Source: Phragmites australis (Eukaryota > Streptophyta > Magnoliopsida > Poales > Poaceae). From it: DNA of 64,000 bases. Position 1 is the stretch's first letter. Each line of letters begins with the position of its first letter. Below are positions 15,884 through 28,100 of the stretch, in pieces. The notes under the pieces were generated by a model. It was not told where the DNA came from. It ran no database searches and worked only from the letters and a program-made list of their open reading frames with translations. The stretch spans positions 1,064,001 through 1,128,000 of the forward strand of contig NC_084943.1 in NCBI RefSeq assembly GCF_958298935.1. The letters are read 5' to 3'. Position numbers and translations under genes: made by a program.

Positions 15884-18800
15884 TGTCGGTGAATCAGGAA
15901 TCAGGGGTCCCCGAATCCCGAGGCTAGGTCAGCAGTTTGCCACGTGGCGCCCTCCCGTGGGGATCATCTCCGCGAGGTACGAAAAGACTAAGTCCCGGGA
16001 GGGGGTGCTCGGGGCCACGAACAGTGGTCCCCGAGTACCCGAGTTCCCCGATGATCTGCGAAGACCAAGTGCCGGGAAGAGAGTGCTCAGGGTCATGATC
16101 AGTGGCCCCCGAGCATCCAAGTCCCCCGACGACCTGAAAAGCCGAGTACCGGGAAGGGTGTGCTCGGGGCTGCGATTAGTGGCCCCCGAGCGCCCGAGTA
16201 CCCCGAGGACCCAAGGAAGGTAGTTCCGGGAGAGAGTGCTCGGGGCTGCGAACAGCGGCACCCGAGCACTCGGTTTCCCGAGGATCCGAACAGTCAATTC
16301 CGGGAGAGAGTGCTCGGGGCCGTGAACAGTGGCCCCCGAGCACTCGGTTCCCCGAGGACCAAGAGAGGGCGTTTCCGGGAGAGAGTGCTCGGGGATGTGA
16401 ATAGTGACCTCCGAGCACTCAGTTCCCCGACGGCCCAAGAAGTCCTTCGTCGGTGGCCCCCACGGGGGTCCATGAAAGTGCATCTAGGCCTCCTAAGTGG
16501 GTTTTGGCTTATTGATGACAAAACGATTAAGGAACTAACATGCTTATCTAAGTTATGAACAGGTTTAAGCATTAGTTGAAAAGATAAGTGACGTTTGACG
16601 CCCGTCGAAACAAATGTAGAATCAACGAAGAGTACTCAATAGGATTTAAATTCTTTTATTTTTGAAATTGAGTCTAAGATAGCCGCTCTATTAACAGGGT
16701 TGCATTTGATTGCTTGGTTAGTGTCTCAATGCTCAAGACATCCCTTAGAACCAACTAGTTGAGAGACACAATCACCCACGGACACCGAGTTTATTCTGCA
16801 AAAATTCACTGAGTCCGGATACTCCGGTACTCAGTATTTAGTCCGGAGTCTCCGAGGTAGACTCCGGCAGAGAGTCTCGGTTACGATTTATTTTTATTGG
16901 AAAAAGACCAGAGTCTCCGGTGTTCACCGGATACTCCGGTAATTTATGGATTAACAGACCGGAGTCTCCCAGAGAGTCTCGGTTAAGGTGTTTATTTTAA
17001 TTAAAAAGGACCGGAGTCTCCGGTGTTCACCGGATACTCCGGTAAGTGTTTTAGTGTTAACCGGAGTCTCCAAGGGAGACTCCGGCAGAGAGTCTCGGTT
17101 ATCTTTTAATCTTTTTGATAAAAAGGACCGAAGTCTCCGGTGTGCACCGGATACTTCGGTACCTGGAGAGGTTGGAAGGTCCGGCTAGTCTCCGGACTTA
17201 ATATTTTTGGAAGCCCTGTCAGGACCGGAGACTCCGGTGTTCACCGGAGACTCCGGTAATTTAACAGAACTGTAACGGCTAGTTCTGACACGTTCTGTGA
17301 CCGTTCTGACGCCGTTTTTGGATTTAGGGCCAGATACTCCGGTGTTCACCGGATACTCCGGTCAGTTCTGACAAAATAGTAACGGCTAGTTTTTGAGAGA
17401 GGGTTATAAATGCTCCCACACCCCATGGCATTTAGGGCTTGCTGTTGCTGGTGAACTTTAGACCTCTTGAGCACTTTAAGAGCATTCAAAGACCCTCCAA
17501 CCACCTCTAGTGCAAAGTTTGCAAAAATTTAGAGAGTTTGTGTTTGGAGAGGATTCTAGCCACTTGAGCATTGAGTTCTTCATCGAGTATTCGCTGCAAT
17601 CATTTCTCTTGAAGCTTTGGGCTTCTAGACGGCAAGGCGTCGCCCGTAGAGCACCCAAACTTGTGGAGTGTCACGGGAAGTTTGTAAACATCTTCGAATT
17701 GAGTAAGAATTTCTAGCTTGATCTTGGTGGTCGCTAGAAGAGGATAGGGTTGGAAAAGACCCGGCTCTTTGTGAGCTCCTCAACGGAGATGTAGGCACTT
17801 CTTTGTGAGGTGGCCGAACTCCGGGATAATCTCTTGTGTTCGTATTTGTTCAATTTGCTTTATTGTGTGAAATTTGTGATTCATCATACAAATTGCTCTA
17901 GTGATCATCTTGCTAGTGTTAAGTGTTATTCTAGCTCTGTGATATCCAGTAGACCTAGCTTCAACCTTAGATTCTAGCTATTAGCTTTAATTCGTAGTTG
18001 TTCTAGAATTCTTGTATAGACCGGAGACTCCGGACTAGACCGGATACTCCGGACCAGACCGGAGTATCCGACCTTCATCGGAGTATCCGGCAGATTTAAT
18101 CCACAGTTTTAGTTTTAATTTTCAGAAAAGCCTATTCACCCCCCCTCTAGACACTTTCAGTCCAGCGGTGAGGTGTCAACCAGTGAAAAGGCTTGATGCC
18201 GCATTTAAGAGGGCACGTGGCCTGTCACCTCCAACTGATCCTGCCACGCTCGGTGTCAGTCCCTACCACATCCTGGCAGAAGGACGTGGGGACATTTAAT
18301 GCACGGGTCCCATCCCGCGTCATCCGGCGCGCCTCGGGATAGCATCGCAAGGCCCAAGGCGCACCGCCTGCCGCCCTGCTGTGTCAGACGAACAAGACCG
18401 AGCGGGCACGCTGGGCTGCTCTGTCGTTGCCCGGTGGGCTCTCTCCACAGCGCCCGTTGCCAACGCCATCATGACGACCGAGGCCAGGCGGGGGGCACAT
18501 TTTCAACCCGCTGTCACTTCGCGCAGCAGCCCATAATGTCTGCTTTTCCATTTATGGTGCCTTGGAACTCGTGCCCTCTCTTTCGGGGCACGCTACCGCC
18601 GACGGATATTTAAGAGAGCCAGCGGACACGGACAAGGAGAGGTCTTTTAGGACTCTCAAGGGCTCAGAGACTCAGACACACACTCTCAGAGATTGAGGAA
18701 CTCTGAACACAGACGCCAAGACTCGAAGAACACCTCAGTACAAGCACAGAAGTTGAGACCACCGAAGAACAAGGAGCCCGAAGCTCTAGGATAGACAAAC

Positions 18801-19070
18801 ATTCTTGTAACCAGCAACATTCCTGAGAGACATTCTCAGGGCATTTATAGCATCTACACAGGAGTAGGGTATTACGCTCAGTGCGGCCCAAACCTGTCTA
18901 AAAATCCCTCTGGTGCATTTACTGCATTCTGCATTAGATCATTCCATCCCACCTGCCATCGCATTTACGCCCATTTATTTCTCCCGCAAACATATTCAGA
19001 ATCATCCCCCCGGCCGAATCTCAAAAAGGGGTCCCTCTGGATCCCTGTGATAGGAGTTCACGCTCTGACA
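15884..19070 (+). mobile_element. Gypsy-type solo LTR (family A, copy 1) with a nested insertion
   Basis: It begins TGTCGGTGAATCAGG and ends CGCTCTGACA, and is flanked by the 5-bp duplication GGTGA on both sides (15879-15883 and 19071-19075). No internal retroelement region is present, so it is a solo LTR left by recombination between the LTRs of a full element. Without the nested Copia LTR it is about 1.5 kb. It has a tandem array of CTCGGGG...CCCCGAG units (about 16000-16430) and a probable TATA box (TATTTAA near 18607). A second member of the family is at 52440-53861. Confidence 0.9.
16473..18159 (+). mobile_element. Copia-type solo LTR nested in the Gypsy solo LTR
   Basis: The 1,687-bp insert starts TGAAAGTG and ends CACTTTCA, a perfect 8-bp inverted pair, and is flanked by the 5-bp duplication GTCCA (16468-16472 and 18160-18164). 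Near its end it carries the CACCCCCCCTCTAG motif seen in many large grass Copia LTRs (SIRE/Maximus type). Its front half is filled with variants of GGAGTCTCCGGTGTTCACCG and GGATACTCCGGT. With no coding region and intact duplications, it is a solo LTR younger than the one it interrupts. Confidence 0.92.
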
Positions 19071-19088
19071 GGTGATAATCCACTTACA

Positions 19089-19211
19089 TATGTAAAAAAT
19101 ACTCTACCGTGAACTCTTTGGTATAGGGATCTGTCTCGAGTTAGATCTCAAACTTGAGATAGAGACTCCATACCAAAATGTTTGTGGCAGAGTATTTCAT
19201 ATCTAAATCTA
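19089..19211. repeat. Imperfect inverted repeat, arms of about 50 bp
   Basis: The left arm (about 19095-19140: AATACTCTACCGTG, TTTGGTATAGGGA, CTGTCTCGAG) is matched in reverse complement by the right arm (about 19155-19205: GAGATAGAGACTCCATACC, then GGCAGAGTATTTC). The two could fold into a hairpin of about 110 nt. It may be a small foldback MITE or part of the interrupted CACTA element. No flanking duplication is clear. Confidence 0.6.
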
Positions 19212-19219
19212 AATTCGAA

Positions 19220-20891
19220 GCAGAATCTCAATCAACATTAGGATCAATATGTCATATGGTGCAAAACTACTTAGACCTCCTAGCTCCTGGTAGAGTGATT
19301 TTGCACCACAAGGCACACTGATCCTTATGCTCAAGCTTCATCCTGGTGGAGAGTGAGCTTCTGCTTGATGGTGCGAAGCTAATAGTCCGCATCAAGATGG
19401 TTCTCGGTGCGCATGAAGGTGGGAAGACTAGTGTGGAGAAAATCCGAGTAGTCGTCACGACGCTCGGCTCCTCCTCCTCCTTGAGGGGCCGTATTGCACA
19501 CGAGTGCCTTGAGCAAAGTGGTCTGCGCTTGGCGATTCTGCTCAATTTGCAAGAGCGCATCCGCCATGTTCAGTGGCAGAGGCGACACATGATTGTTCTC
19601 GTTGGAACCCTCATGAAGATCACCTAAATTGCCGTGGGTCCCCATCCCGCCGTCAATTCCTAGATTAGTGACAACAAGATCTTGACAAGAAAAATAATTA
19701 AAAGGAGTTTTGGACGACAAGGAATATATAAACAATATGAATGCAGTCAGGCTCCTTAAAGCCATGATAACTAGTTGCGTGCAAAATGAGAGATAGGAAA
19801 TGACGTATGCTCGATCTTATCTACTGCATTTCTTTCTTGCGTGCATCGCTCCCCAAACAAACATAATAATCACAATCATCACCCTTCACGCGAGAAAGAA
19901 ATATTTTTCACGTGAACGGTGCTTGTGCAACTTGTCGCACAAGCAATGTTTCATCGTTGTTGCCAACGTATTCACTTCCCGTACCTTTACCTTACAGGAC
20001 ACCCCATGTAATCGCCACATGGGTAGATGATCATAACTACCATCGTATAGTAGATGTTCATATGTTATCGCTAACATATTCATTTATCATATCATTGTTG
20101 TACGGGACACACCAGGCCTCTGCCTCACACTGGTTGAGCCCCCGATATTAACTACTATCGAGATGTGTCCCTTACCTTCTTACCTTTGTAGACGATTGCG
20201 TCGATGCAACATTTGTAAAATGACAGTATTATAAATAGCAATCAACAGAATTGAAGGAAATATTAAACAGTCATAATACTCATACAACACAAAGCTTCAT
20301 CATACAAGTCTCATATATAGGGCATAGTATAGCTAATTTTTAATCGTCCATAAGTTTCGTGAAAAGAACTAAGCTCTATTACATAATTCTTAAATCCATG
20401 GACTTAAAACCGATTAAGAATAAGATGAGTTAGAGATCATGTTTAAGCAGATTATCAATAAGAAGAGGTACGAAAAGCTCTAATATAAGATGAATAATAA
20501 AATAATGCAAATACTTAAGAACTAAAGATAAACTTTAGTGGGTTATCTTAGTGACATTGACAAGTTTTATTATCCCATCCTAAGTATTTTTAGGCTACTT
20601 TATTAAACCAAGTTCTGATACCACGCTGAGGGGGATCATCCAAATAGTATTCGAGCTAATCATTAGTACGATTATTTTTCGTAATCACATCCACAATGAT
20701 CAACTGGAATACTATTCCGGTAGTCTCAGCATGTGTTTATTTCTAGGATCGGAACAAACACCTTTACAATAAGTATATTATCACAAGACATAATAAAGAG
20801 CGAGTAATTAAATTAAGTTACAAGTCTTTAAGTAGATTAAATTTTACAATAAAATACATATCTTGAATATTTGTTAGAGTAGTTATGCAGC
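19220..20891 (-). mobile_element. Truncated Ty3/Gypsy remnant, minus strand
   Basis: On the minus strand a primer-binding-like site TGGTATCAGAACTTGG (near 20632-20610) is followed by a non-coding leader and a gag start, then sequence is lost near 19220. DNA to the right of the site (to 20891) is probably part of its 5' LTR. The protease, polymerase and other LTR are missing. Its right side is cut by the Gypsy element at 20892. Confidence 0.6.
19330..19645 (-). pseudogene. Gag N-terminal fragment (Ty3/Gypsy)
   Basis: The reading starts near 19645 (MGTHGNLGD) and contains LQIEQNRQAQTTLL, then FLHTSLPTFMRTE and LDADY, the conserved lead into the retrotransposon gag domain of plant Gypsy elements. 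It hits a stop exactly where the family has the W of YWLRTI, and more stops follow. Only about 100 codons of gag survive, so it is inactive. Confidence 0.65.
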
Positions 20892-22515
20892 TGTCGGTGT
20901 ACCAGGAACTGGGGGTCCCTGAGTCCCGAGACCAGGCCGGCCGTCCGCCACGTGTCACTATCTCGCGAAGTCCCTCCTGCAAGATGAGGAAAATCTAAGT
21001 TCCGGGAGAAGGTGCTCGGGACCACAGCCTCTGGTTCCCGAGCACCCCAGTTCCCCGATGACCCGCAGAGTCCAAGTACCGGGAAGAAAGTGCTCGGGAG
21101 GGTGCCCGCTCGCCCCCGAGTACCATAGTCCCCCGATGGGCCAAACAACCAAGTACTCGGGAGAGAGTGCTCGGGGCTGCACGTGGCAGCCCCCGAGCAC
21201 TCGGTTCCCCGAAGGATCTACAGAAGGGCTCGGGAGAGAGTGCTCGGGGCTGCACGTGGCAGCCCCCGAGGACTTGGTTCCCTGAAGGTTCTACATGAGG
21301 GCTCGGGAGAGAGTGCTCGGGGCTGCACGTGGCAGCCCCCGAGCACTCGGTTCCCCAAAGGATCTACAGAAGGGCTCGGGAGAGAGTGCTCGGGGTTGCA
21401 CGTGGCAGCCCCCGAGGACTCGGTTCCCCGAAGGATCTACAGGAGGGCTCGGGAGAGAGTGCTCGGGGCTGCACGTGGCAGCCCCCGAGGACTCGGTTCC
21501 CCGAAGGTTCTACAGGAAGTGCTCGGGAGAGAGTGCTCGGGGCTGCACGTGGCAGCCCCCGAGCACTCGGTTCCCCGAAGGTTCGTGCAAGATCACCCGA
21601 CGCCCCGACAACCCGGAAGGACCCGTCGGCGAGGTGTCAGCCAGTCAAAGGTCTGAAGCTGCATTTAATGGGCATGCGCGGTCTGACATCCTGACATTCC
21701 CAACTACCCACGCCGCAGTGTCAGTCCCTGCCATGCTTTGGCAAAGGGGCGTGGGTCCATTAATTGCACGGGTCCCGTCCCGTATCATCTAGGGTATCTC
21801 GGGATAACGTTGCCAGGATCAAAGCGTTCCGCCTGCTACCCTGCCCTGGCAGAAGAACAAGACAGGGTGGGCGCGCTGGGTGCCTCTGTGGCCGCCCGGT
21901 GGGCCCTCTCAACGGCGCCAAGACGTCCACAGTAACGGGTGGTCGGATACGCACCGCGTTTTTCCACCGCCCCTGTCACTTCGCCCGGACGGAATGATGA
22001 CGCCTTTCTCCGTGGCGTATTGGAACTCGTGCCCCCACTTTCCCATTTGGGGTAAGTCGAGGTCGGCGTGTGTATAAAAGGAAGGGATGGATAACACAGG
22101 AAGACAGACCTAAGAAACCGAGATAGAACCACAGGAAGACAAGCCCAAAAACCAACCCGACACTCTCGAAGAACACCACAAGCAAGCTTGGGTAGAGCTA
22201 GAGCAAGGGAGCCCCAAGCTCTCTGTTAGCCATACACCCTTGTAACCAGGCACATCCTTGAAGGATTCCCTTCAAAGAAGTATATTGCATCCACACAGGA
22301 GTAGGGTATTACGCCCCCGAGCGGCCCGAACCTGTCTAAACCCCGGTGCATTTATTTCTTTTTGCACTAGGTCGATCATTCCCCCACCACCGACCGTTGC
22401 ATTTATTTTCGTTTCCATTTATTCCCCCGACGAACTCGTTCGGGATCATCCCCCCGGCCGAATCTTTAAAAAGGGGTCTCTCGGGATCCCTGCGATAGGA
22501 GTTCATCCTCCGACA
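20892..22515 (+). repeat. 5' LTR of the Tat-type element (1,624 bp)
   Basis: It starts TGTCGGTGTACCAGG and ends CATCCTCCGACA. From about 21150 to 21590 it holds six tandem units of about 72 bp, each containing GTGCTCGGGGCT, a short loop, and AGCCCCCGAG, able to form hairpins. Downstream motifs (a CATTTAA-type phrase, CACGGGTCCC, then the TATA box) are shared with the other Gypsy LTRs in the window. Confidence 0.93.
22073..22079 (+). promoter_or_regulatory. LTR TATA box
   Basis: TATAAAA lies in the conserved downstream part of the 5' LTR, where sibling LTRs have TATATAA (60672 and 63369) or TATTTAA (near 18607). It probably sets the retroelement transcript start shortly after. Confidence 0.6.
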
Positions 22516-22517
22516 GC

Positions 22518-22535
22518 TGGCGCGCCAGGTAGGGG
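22518..22535 (+). other. Primer-binding site
   Basis: TGGCGCGCCAGGTAGGGG begins two bases after the LTR end, the normal place for a tRNA primer site. I cannot assign the tRNA with confidence. Confidence 0.75.
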
Positions 22536-22580
22536 GGAATATCCCTGAATTTGTTCGTTTGCTTCCTTCCATAGGAAAAG

Positions 22581-25130
22581 ATGGCCAGTGGGCACCGTCT
22601 CCAGCGTTCCGGCTCCACTTCCAGTGACGGAGCGCTACCCGACGCCCAAGAGGCCCCAGTCGCTGCTGCGTTCCAACAGCAGCCGCTATACACGCGCGTG
22701 GTTTTTCCCTCCCAAGGGGACCAAGGCGCTGGGCCCAGCAGGGCCGCCGCCGCCGCCGCCGCCGGTGATGCACTTTCCGACCCCCAGCAGGAGGTCGAGA
22801 CCCTGGCCGCCAGGTCCGCCTCTGGACAGCGCCGGGTGCCACTTCGGCGCAGACTCGCGTTCAGCGAGGCCAGCCCGGGGAGCGTGCTGCTTGCAGCGCA
22901 TGCTCTCCTCAGGCACCCGCCCGTCCAGGCCACGCCGAACACTCCGGAAGGCCGGTGGATCCAAGATGTCGTCGCCTTGGTCGGCACTGCTCGCCGCCAG
23001 GTACTGGCCGGGAGTCCTCGCACCACCACCCAGTGTGGCACTGCCAGAACTGGCTCCTCAACGGGCAACGTCCGCACGGGCCGGGGGGCCTCCAGGCGGA
23101 GTGCCGTCCCCCTGACCGTGTCCGAAGCCCGGAACCTTCGCTTGCGTCTTAACGAGCGGAGGGGCCACGAGGACGCTCGTGTCACTCTCGAGCGCCAGCG
23201 GGAAACCTGGTAGGAGGCCGAGGCAGAGGGCCAGGCTTCCTCTTTCCCGGCCCACGATCACCGGGAATCCCCGGCTTGCCGGCATTCACCGCCAAGGACA
23301 CCCGCTCGCGCCGTGGGGTACGGCACCGGTTGCCGCGCCTTTGCCGCTGAGCTTCGTCGGGTCAAGTGGCCCTCCAAGTTCCCCCCCGAGCTGCCGATGA
23401 AGTACGACGGGTCCATCGATCCCGTCGAGTTCCTCCAGATCTACACAACGGCCGTTCAAGCGGCCGGAGGCAGCGAAAAGGTGATGGCAAATTATTTTCA
23501 TGTTGCCTTAAGGGGTTCTGCCCGCTCCTGGCTTATGAACTTACCCCCAGGGTCTATTAGCTCCTGGGATGACCTCTGCCACTAGTTTGAGGCCAACTTT
23601 CAGGGCACATTCACGCGCCCCGGCTTGGAGTGCGACCTTCACGCCGTGAAGCAGCAGGAGGGGGAGACGCTGCGGCGCTTTATACAGCGTTTCAGCCAGG
23701 TTCGCAACACCATCCCGCGGGTGGCCCCCCACGCTGTTATCGTCGCTTTCCGGCAGGGCGTCCGCGACGAGCGGATGCTCGAAAAGCTAGGTACGCACGA
23801 GATCGAGACCACTGCGGAGCTCTTCGCACTAGCCGATAAGTGTGCCAAGGCTGCGGAGGCCAGGGCGTGGCATGCTCCCCGCCCCGCCGCCGACCAGCCA
23901 AGTTCTTCCCGCTCCGACAAGCGGGAAAAGAAAGAGAGAAGGAAGCGCGAGGCCGCTCCCGTCGAGCCGGCCCAGGGCCCCGCCCATAGGCCAGCTCAAG
24001 AGCCCGACCGCCGGCAAGAGCGCCGGGCGGGCATCGACAGACGGCCCGCACCCGCAAGGGCCCCTCCTCGGGCCCCCGTGCCCGCAAGGGCCCCGGCACC
24101 AGCTAGGGCACCGGCTCCCGCAAGAGCCCCGGCCTCTGGCCGGGCTCCTGCTCCAGCGAGGGTCCCCGCTCCCGCGGGGCCCGAGCCAGGCAAATGGTGC
24201 CCCATACACCAGACCAGATGGCACGCACTCACAGAGTGTCGTACGGTCAAAGGACTCGTCGAGCAGCGCCAGAGGGAGCGCGACGAGTCCCGCGGGGGAG
24301 GCGATGCTGAGGTCGCCCCCGACAACGCCGAGCTCGGTTTCCAGGAGCCCGAGCATGCCGTCGCCTTCATCGACGGAGGCGCCTATACGTCTTCCTCGCG
24401 CCGTGGCATTAAGGTCATGATACGCGAGGTGTGCTCGGCAACCCCGAGCGAGGAGGCCGCTAGGCCCCTGAGGTGGTCAGACGCCTCGATCACGTTCAGC
24501 ATGGCCGATCACCCCGCGAGTACTGCAGCCGTGGGGCGACTACCCCTGGTGGTGTCCCCCACTGTCTGCAACGTTAAGGTCGGCAGAGTGCTGATCAACG
24601 GTGGTGCAGGCCTCAACCTCCTCTCCAAGGAGGCTTTTGAGAAGCTGCAGGTGTCCTCCAGGCGCCTAAGGCCGTCGCTCCCCTTCTGCGGAGTGACCCC
24701 CGGGCACTCCCTGCCCCTCGGGCAGGTCGAGTTACCCGTGACCTTCGGGAGTCGGGACAACTTCCGCACGGAGTGCGTCCTCTTCGACGTCGCGGAGCTC
24801 CCTCTCCCCTACAACGCCATCCTCGGACGTCCGGCGCTCGCCAAGTTCATGATGGCCGTGCACTATGCATATCTCACGGTTAAGATACCGGGCCCCGCGG
24901 GCCCCATCTCCGTGATCACCGACTCCGGCGGCGCCGTCTCCCGCGCTGAGCAGTCATACATGGCTCTGGTTTCCGCGCGGGCTGAGGTCGAAGGTTCTAC
25001 AGGGGGCCCGGGACCCTCTTCATCCAAACCCCGACTCGCCGCCGACGCCTCTGTTCCGACGAAGGAGGTCGTGGTGGGCGAAGGCGCTACCCAGGTCGTC
25101 CGGATCGGCGGTGACCTGGGCAGCAAATAG
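22581..25130 (+). pseudogene. Decayed gag-protease region of the Tat-type element
   Basis: One frame runs from MASGHRLQRSG at 22581 and is broken by TAG at 23211 and at 23583; the second lies inside the gag domain (KWPSKFPPELPMKYDG, then SARSWLMNLPPGS). After this come an Ala/Pro/Arg-rich linker (about 23880-24180), a zinc-knuckle-like WCPIHQTRWHALTEC (about 24190), and a retropepsin-like segment around VLINGGAGLNLLS (about 24590-24630), where the usual catalytic D of the DGG motif is N. A third TAG lies at 25128. Nonfunctional as it stands. Confidence 0.88.
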
Positions 25131-28100
25131 GAAAGCGCGCTCGTCGCCTTCCTCCGGGCTAACGCAGACGTGTTTGCCTGGCGACCGTCCGACATGCCCG
25201 GGATCCCTAGGGAGGTGATCGAGCATCACTTGGCGGTGCGTCCGGACGCCAGCCCGGTGAAGCAGAAGGTCCGGCGGCCAGGAGTTTATCCGCGAGCAGG
25301 TCAGCAAGCTCCTCGACGCCAGATTTATCCGAGAAGTCCTCCACCCCGACTGGTTGGCAAACCCAGTCATCGTCCCGAAGGCCAACGGCAAGCTCCGCAT
25401 GTGCGTGGACTACACCGACCTAAATAAGGCTTGCCCTAAGGATCCCTTCCCCTTACCTCGCATTGATCAAATTGTAGATGCAACTGCGGGATGCGATCTT
25501 TTATGCTTTTTAGATGCAAACTCTGGATATCACCAGATTCGCATGGCCGTAGGGGACGAGGAAAAAACTGCTTTTACCACTCCGGTGGGGACTTATTGCT
25601 ACATGTCAATGCCTTTTGGCCTGCGCAACGCTGGATCCTCTTTCTAGCGCGCTATTCGTATTACCCTTGATTCACAGGTTGGCCGCAACGTCGAAGCTTA
25701 CATCGACGATCTCGTGGTAAAAACCCGAGACCGCGCCACCCTGCTCGAGGACCTTGCCGAGACTTTCAACAGTCTCCGCACTACTCGCCTCAAGCTCAAC
25801 CCGGAGAAGTGTGTCTTCGGTGTGCCGGCGGGCAAGCTCCTCGGTTTCTTGGTTTCTGGCCGAGGAATCGAGGCCAATCCAGAGAAGATCCGGGCCATCG
25901 AGCAGATGCGACCCCCGGCTCGACTCAAAGAGGTCCAGCGTCTCGCCGGCTACATGGCGGCCCTCGGACGCTTCATCTCCAAGCTCGGGGAGCGAGGGCT
26001 CCCCCTCTTCAAGCTCCTGAAGAAGTCCGGTCATTTCGACTGGACGCCGGAGGCCGAGCAGGCCTTCCGCGATCTAAAGAAGTATCTCACCTCGCCACCC
26101 GTGCTAGTGGCTCCCTCCGAAGGTGAGCCCCTGCTGCTCTACGTTTCGGCCACTCCTCAGGTCGTGAGCATGGTGCTGGTGGTAGAGCGCGACGAGTGCC
26201 TGGGGCCAGGTGCTGGGTCCCAGCTCCCAGAGGCCCCCGAGCACTCACCCGTCCTCGCGGCTCCCCCTGAGCGAGGGGTCGAGCCCGAGCACACTGCTCC
26301 TCCCAATCAGGGAGTCGAGCCCGACTATCCGGCCAGCCCCGACCATGCCGCCGAGCCTGGGGGCTGCAGTAGCCCCCCGGGTAAAGCCGCCGTTCGGGCC
26401 CGCCGAGTACAGCGACCGGTGTACTTCGTAAGCGAGGTCCTCCGGGAAGCCAAGACAAGATATCCCCAGGCTCAGAAGCTGCTCTACGCCGTGCTCGTCG
26501 CTTCCCGAAAGCTGCGCCACTACTTCCAGGTGCACAAGGTCTCGGTGGTTACCACGTATCCACTGGGACCCATTCTCCGGAGCCGGGAAGGCACCGGGCG
26601 TGTTGTCAAGTGGGCAGTGGAGCTGGCGGAATTCGACCTGGACTTCGTCAGTCGCCAGGCGATCAAAAGCCAGGCGCTCTCCGACTTCGTGGCAGAGTGG
26701 ACACCGGTCCCCAACATCGTTCCAGAAGAGATCTCTGCCTATCCCGGGCATGACGCGCCCGGGTACTGGGTCATGCACTTCGATGGCTCCCTCTCGCTGA
26801 AAGGCGCAGGGGCCGGAGTGGTTCTCACCTCCCCAATGGGTGAAGAGCTCCGGTACATCGTACAATTGCAGTTCCGTGCGTCCAACAACATGGCGGAATA
26901 TGAAGGTCTCATCGCCGGCCTCTGAGCTGCGGTGGGGCTCGGGATTCGTCGCCTCCTGGTCAAAGGGGACTCCCAACTGGTGGTCAACTAGGTATCCAAG
27001 GAGTACCAGTGCACGGATCCTCAAATGGCGGCGTACGTGGCAGCGGTCAGGAAGTTGGAAAGGCGTTTCGATGGCCTGGAGTTGCGGCACATCCCTCGTC
27101 GCGATAATACTCTGGCCGACGAGCTCTCCCGCCTGGCCTCCTCCCGTGCGCGCGTCCCTGCCAGAGTCTTTGAAGAAAGACTCGCACGGCCTTCCGTCCT
27201 GCCTGCCGAACAGGACGAAGGGGAAACCTCGAACTCAATTCAGGGGACCCCGGCGGTGCCCTCAGTGGGAAGCCCCGTCAGGGTGCCGCCGTCCGGCGAG
27301 TGCGCTGCACTCGCCGAATGTTCTCAAGATGCCTCGTGGATGTCTGACATCCGAGGGTACTTGAAGGAAAAGTTCCTTCCCGGGGATGAGGCGTCTGTCG
27401 AAAGAGTTGCTCGGCAGTCCAGACGCTATGCCATAGTAGATGGGGATCTCTACCGGCGTAGCGCAGGAGGTGTCCTCCTGAAATGCATCTCCCGGGCAGA
27501 AGGCGGCGATCTTCTCGCTGAGATCCACGAGGGCGAGTGCGGTGGCCATTCATCGTTCCGCACGCTGGTCGGGAAGCCCTTCCGGCAAGGTTTCTACTGG
27601 CCTACAACTCTCCAGGATTTCCGAGCTGGTTCGGCGCTGCAGGGCGTGCCAGTTCCACGCAAAGCAGATTCACCAGCCAGCTCAGGCTCTTCATACCATC
27701 CCCCTGTCATGGCCTTTCGCGGTCTGGGGGTTGGACATTCTGGGTCCATTCCCCCGAGCAATCGGGGGCTATGCGTACCTATATGTCGCCATCGACAAAT
27801 TCACCAAGTGGTCGGAGGCGGTCCCAGTCATCAAGGTGACTAAAAACACGGCGCTCCAGTTTATCCGCGGCATCACCAGTCGCTTTGGCGTCCCGAACCG
27901 GATCATCACCGACAACGGCACCCAGTTCACGAGTGCCCTGTTCGGGGACTATTGCGAAGACCTCGGCATCAAGCTCTGCTTCGCCTCCGTCGCTCATCCT
28001 CGGAGTAATGGGCAAGTCGAGCGCGCCAACGCGGAGATACTAAGGGGCCTCAAAACCCGGACCTATAACGTGCTCGCTAAGCACGGGAAGGGATGGGTGG

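Noticed and set aside
21183..21792. Plus-strand frames with repeated GCTWQPP/LGAARGSPR blocks
   Set aside because: The repeat comes from the LTR tandem units read in several frames, with no sign of coding use.
23842..24420. Long frames on both strands (192, 175 and 124 codons) over the Pro/Arg-rich gag linker
   Set aside because: Shadow frames of a GC-rich coding region; the sense frame continues gag and none of the others has a domain.
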